Shown here: positions 5,602-7,952 of the stretch, one piece after another
Layout of the letters: each line of letters opens with the position of its first letter
Position numbering within the stretch: the stretch's first letter is position 1
DNA from: Erysipelotrichaceae bacterium
GTDB taxonomy: Bacteria; Bacillota_I; Bacilli_A; Erysipelotrichales; Erysipelotrichaceae
Assembly (NCBI GenBank): GCA_024709285.1
Contig: JANJWY010000001.1
Location: 1-7,952 of the forward strand
Reading direction: 5' to 3'
DNA: 7,952 nucleotides
The notes under the pieces: model-generated
What the model was told of the DNA's origin: nothing
The model's input: only the letters and a program-made list of their open reading frames with translations
Databases searched by the model: none
Position numbers and translations under genes: made by a program

Positions 5602-6258
5602 ATGCGAAAGTGTTATGTTATTGTCTTATTGAGCATTGTCCTTTGTGGATGCAGTCCATCTTCTATTGAAGAAAATCCTGCGAACAATCCTCTTCCGGCA
5701 AAAAAGAGTGCTGACAGTACGTTGATGAGTGAGTCAGTTATCAATGTTTCCAATCTGGATGATTTCCTGTTTAGAGAGGACACTTATTACGTTGATACAC
5801 GGGAAATTAATCAATGGCTTGAGGAAGGTCATGTTGCCGGATTTGTGAATATCCCCTTTTATCAAGCCATCGCAAACATAAAAACAAGCACCGATGTGCT
5901 TTATAGTTTTGATCGAATTCGTGATGCCGGCGGCAATGTAATCTTCTCACTAGGTGAACCCGGAAGTTTCTCTGCGAATTACGAAGAGTCACTTTCAATC
6001 ATAAATGCAATTTTCCCTAAGGATAAAAATATAATCTTCTTATCCACAGCAGGAGTTGAAGCCAGTTACCTGATTGCCCTGCTGATTCAGGAAGGTTATG
6101 ATGGCAGCAAACTGTACAATGCCGGACCTTTCAGTAATACGGTGGGAAATAATGTAGCGTATCGTGATTTTAAAGATGCGAAATATTTGATTCGGGGAAA
6201 TAATGCCTATACACTTGACTATAAAATAAATTTTGGTGAACTGACCCCAAAGAAATAG
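5602..6258 (+). CDS. Rhodanese-fold lipoprotein lacking the catalytic cysteine
   Basis: The product is 218 residues with a signal peptide, 'MRKCYVIVLLSIVLCGC', and likely lipidated Cys17 (LCGC, a slightly unusual lipobox). Residues ~50-180 form a rhodanese domain: 'TYYVDTREINQWLEEGHVAG' (61-80) contains the D-x-R motif (D65/R67) and a classical G-H-x-x-G followed by 'VNIPF'. At the active loop, where the paralogue at 3928-4620 has CQSGGR, this protein has STAGVE (148-153): Cys becomes Ser148 and the loop Arg becomes Glu153. Homology to that protein is plain: the block ES-x-x-I-x-NAIFPKDK-x-I (129-144) and 'EGYDGSKLYNAG' (164-175) align without gaps around the loop. It should not carry persulfide on the loop, and may be a binding or regulatory partner, or a decayed copy. 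It has its own promoter and terminator. Confidence 0.82.
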   Translation: MRKCYVIVLLSIVLCGCSPSSIEENPANNPLPAKKSADSTLMSESVINVSNLDDFLFREDTYYVDTREINQWLEEGHVAGFVNIPFYQAIANIKTSTDVLYSFDRIRDAGGNVIFSLGEPGSFSANYEESLSIINAIFPKDKNIIFLSTAGVEASYLIALLIQEGYDGSKLYNAGPFSNTVGNNVAYRDFKDAKYLIRGNNAYTLDYKINFGELTPKK

Positions 6259-6280
6259 CCGCAGCGATGCGGCTTTTATT
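6257..6280 (+). terminator. Intrinsic terminator with GCGA tetraloop
   Basis: AGCCGCA, GCGA, TGCGGCT form a 7-bp stem with a GNRA tetraloop, followed by TTTATTT. It starts in the TAG stop codon of the lipoprotein gene and its T tract overlaps the stop codon of the convergent NDK gene. On the minus strand the hairpin is followed by ATTTCTTT, so it may also serve NDK weakly. Confidence 0.87.
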
Positions 6281-6725
6281 TGAACCAGAGTTTAATCTCT
6301 TTATAAGCATTTTCATCACTATCCGAAGCATGAATAAGGTTATGGACCAATCGTTGCTCTTGCTTGGCTAAATCCATTGAATCATTGCTATACTTGCCTC
6401 TGATCGTATCCGGACCGGCCTTCGATGGATCGGTTGTGCCAATCAATTCTCTCACTTTTGCGACAACATTATTCTCCTTAGATTCGAGTTCGAATATCCG
6501 AACGGTTTTGCCTACGAAGTAACTTCTTATCCGATTCGGGAAATCAGGTAAACCCAACTTTTCGATGACTTCCTGATAATGATTCATGATTAACGGTTCA
6601 TCGACAAGCACGGTATCCCAACGTACAACCTCAATTCCATGATCCTTAAAAAATCCGAGAATTTCACTTTCCAAATTCTTCTCGATTGCATCCGGCTTTA
6701 ACATGATGAATGTCCTACTTGCCAT
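6276..6725 (-). CDS. ndk: Nucleoside diphosphate kinase
   Basis: The cytoplasmic 149-residue enzyme moves the gamma-phosphate from ATP to other (d)NDPs through a phosphohistidine. Conserved residues are in place: 'RTFIMLKPDA' with Lys10, Tyr50 in 'MNHYQE', Arg92 in 'VRELIGTTDPSKA', Thr98, 'DTIRGKY' with Arg109, and the active site 'NLIHASDSDENAYKEIKLWF' with Asn129 and catalytic His132. Between Arg109 and Asn129 there are 20 residues, about ten more than in the common short form such as E. coli Ndk. A similar lengthened loop occurs, to my recollection, in some archaeal and divergent bacterial NDKs. Start ATG 6725 follows AGGAGGT by 5 bases. It is monocistronic with its own promoter and is divergent from the alcohol dehydrogenase. 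Confidence 0.96.
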   Translation of the reverse strand: MASRTFIMLKPDAIEKNLESEILGFFKDHGIEVVRWDTVLVDEPLIMNHYQEVIEKLGLPDFPNRIRSYFVGKTVRIFELESKENNVVAKVRELIGTTDPSKAGPDTIRGKYSNDSMDLAKQEQRLVHNLIHASDSDENAYKEIKLWFK

Positions 6726-6751
6726 ATGACACCTCCTATGTATTTGATATT

Positions 6752-6779
6752 ATTATACACTCTATCGATAAAGGTTCAA
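6752..6779 (-). promoter_or_regulatory. Promoter of ndk
   Basis: On the minus strand TTGAAC (6774-6779), 16 bases, TATAAT (6752-6757), leading into the AGGAGGT site. An 8-bp palindrome TATCGATA (6763-6770) lies in the spacer; this is short enough to be chance. Confidence 0.7.
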
Positions 6780-6820
6780 TGTTTGTTCGCAATATCAATA
6801 ACATCGATTGTGTTTTGCGT

Positions 6821-6826
6821 TATAAT
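6821..6826 (+). promoter_or_regulatory. -10 element of the alcohol dehydrogenase promoter
   Basis: TATAAT at 6821-6826 is a perfect -10, 10 bases before the AGGAGGT site. No good -35 is visible at 16-18 bases (ATAACA is the best), so transcription may need an activator or be weak. Confidence 0.5.
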
Positions 6827-6848
6827 TAAGAAAACAGGAGGTTAGATC

Positions 6849-7952
6849 ATGAAATTTGAATTTATGACGGCCAGCCGGATTATCGTTGAGCGTGGCGGTC
6901 TGAAACAAGTAGGAAAATTAGCCAAGTCATTTGGCCAACGTGTATTACTGGTAGGAAGGTTAGCATCCGACGACACCAAAAAGGCGATTGAAATTTTGAA
7001 TAATGAAGGATGCATCGTAACTTCGGTCAATGTAAAGGGTGAGCCCAGCGTTGATTCGATCAATGAAATACTCGAGTTGTCAAGAAAGAATCAGTGCGAA
7101 GTCGTCGTTGCCATCGGTGGGGGAAGTGTATTGGACAGCGGAAAAACCATTGCGGCCTTGATGACCAACACCAATGATATCATGGATTATTTGGAAGTCA
7201 TCGGGAACGGTGTTCCGGTAAGTAAGAAGTCACTGCCGTTTATTGCGGTTCCGACAACATCAGGAACAGGTGCAGAGGCTACGAAAAATGCCACGATACT
7301 GTCCGCTCCTCACAAGGTGAAGGTTAGTATCCGCAGTCCGTATATGTTACCGGATGTCGTACTCCTTGATCCGCAGCTGACGGTCAGTGTTCCGAAAGAT
7401 GTTACGGCGAGCACCGGATTGGATGCGTTGACTCAAGTGTTGGAACCTTATGTTTCCAAGATGGCCAACCCGATTACGGACGCATTTGCTAAGGAAGGAC
7501 TTGTTCGGGCGGCGCGTTCGTTGAAGAAAGCGTATGATCAAGGAGATGATATTGATGCCAGAGAAGATATGGCGATTGCCAGTCTGTTTGGCGGTATATC
7601 CCTAGCCAATGCCAAATTAGGCGCTGTACACGGCTTTGCGGGGGTATTAGGCGGTATGTTCCCTATTCCTCATGGTGTCGTATGTGCTCGCTTGCTTCCC
7701 TTTGTCACTCGTAAAAACATTGAAGTGCTCAATGCCAGAGACCCTCAAAATCCGGCTGTCAAACGTTATGAGGATGTTGCTCAGCTGCTTACCGGCAATC
7801 CCAATGCCAAAGCGATGGATGGCGTTGCCTGGTTGGAAGCGTTGTGCAAACACCTCGATGTTGCACCGCTTAGTCACTTTGGTGTCAAAGAAGAATTCTT
7901 TGAGGAAATTATCAATAAATCAATGAATGCCAGCAGTATGAAAGGAAATCCG
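6849..7952 (+). CDS. Iron-containing alcohol dehydrogenase (3' end beyond window)
   Basis: The reading frame runs open to the window edge: 368 residues seen of a family usually about 380-400, so only the C-terminus is missing. ATG 6849 follows AGGAGGT by 6 bases. The dinucleotide-binding motif 'AIGGGSVLDSGKT' (88-100) and 'AVPTTSGTGAEAT' (133-145) are typical of group III NAD(P)-dependent alcohol dehydrogenases, which interconvert aldehydes or ketones and alcohols in the cytoplasm. Metal ligands expected in the C-terminal half are Asp192 ('GLDALTQ'), His261 ('AVHGFAG') and His275 ('PIPHGVVCA'). The fourth ligand, usually His in 'DALTH', is Gln196 here. This DALTQ form also occurs elsewhere in the family, so it may mark a subgroup instead of a dead enzyme. 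Substrate not predictable. Confidence 0.92.
   Translation, partial: MKFEFMTASRIIVERGGLKQVGKLAKSFGQRVLLVGRLASDDTKKAIEILNNEGCIVTSVNVKGEPSVDSINEILELSRKNQCEVVVAIGGGSVLDSGKTIAALMTNTNDIMDYLEVIGNGVPVSKKSLPFIAVPTTSGTGAEATKNATILSAPHKVKVSIRSPYMLPDVVLLDPQLTVSVPKDVTASTGLDALTQVLEPYVSKMANPITDAFAKEGLVRAARSLKKAYDQGDDIDAREDMAIASLFGGISLANAKLGAVHGFAGVLGGMFPIPHGVVCARLLPFVTRKNIEVLNARDPQNPAVKRYEDVAQLLTGNPNAKAMDGVAWLEALCKHLDVAPLSHFGVKEEFFEEIINKSMNASSMKGNP

Noticed and set aside
5602..6258. Calling the second rhodanese-fold lipoprotein a pseudogene
   Set aside because: The frame is intact, with a strong promoter, ribosome binding site, signal peptide and terminator; only the catalytic residues differ.
6842..7063. 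73-codon minus-strand frame over the start of the alcohol dehydrogenase
   Set aside because: It is antisense to the well-supported dehydrogenase N-terminus, without its own signals.
7647..7926. Two short frames (one on each strand) over the dehydrogenase 3' part
   Set aside because: Both are out of frame with the conserved metal-binding region that is clearly translated in the main frame.

Overview
The window reads as the chromosome of a low-to-moderate GC Gram-positive bacterium (Bacillota-like; an Erysipelotrichia- or Izemoplasma-type relative is a guess). The evidence is strong AGGAGG-type ribosome binding sites, sigma-A-like promoters (TTGACA/TATAAT, 16-17 bp spacers), several short-signal-peptide lipoproteins, and compact genes separated by small hairpin terminators. 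TGA is used as a stop codon (end of the FAD oxidoreductase gene), so this is not the mycoplasma code. No tRNA, rRNA, CRISPR array, insertion sequence or phage gene was seen.

Layout. (1) 2-1288, plus strand: the last 27 codons of a small protein whose tail resembles a PII-type regulator, then a CPA2-type cation/proton antiporter, ending in a hairpin shared with the next, convergent gene. (2) 1276-3878, minus strand: an FAD-dependent oxidoreductase of the geranylgeranyl-reductase-like family coupled to a CvpA-family membrane protein with an unusual acidic tail; after their terminator comes a separately promoted C39-like cysteine peptidase. (3) 3892-5398, minus strand: a two-gene lipoprotein operon, encoding a lipoprotein with a CxC pair and an FMN-binding-like C-terminal motif, followed by a rhodanese lipoprotein with an intact catalytic loop. 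(4) 5425-5567: divergent control region with a perfect 20-bp palindrome, a third half-site and two good promoters. (5) 5602-6280, plus strand: a second rhodanese-fold lipoprotein, clearly a paralogue of the first but lacking the catalytic cysteine. (6) 6276-6779, minus strand: nucleoside diphosphate kinase with a lengthened loop before the catalytic His. (7) 6821-7952, plus strand: an iron-containing alcohol dehydrogenase, cut by the window end, with one metal-ligand His replaced by Gln.

The most interesting part is 3928-6258: three lipoproteins, two of them a catalytic/non-catalytic rhodanese pair, around one palindromic control region. I infer a possible cell-surface sulfur- or flavin-linked redox module. 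This rests on motifs and synteny only. The antiporter, peptidase, NDK and dehydrogenase look like ordinary neighbours with individual oddities.
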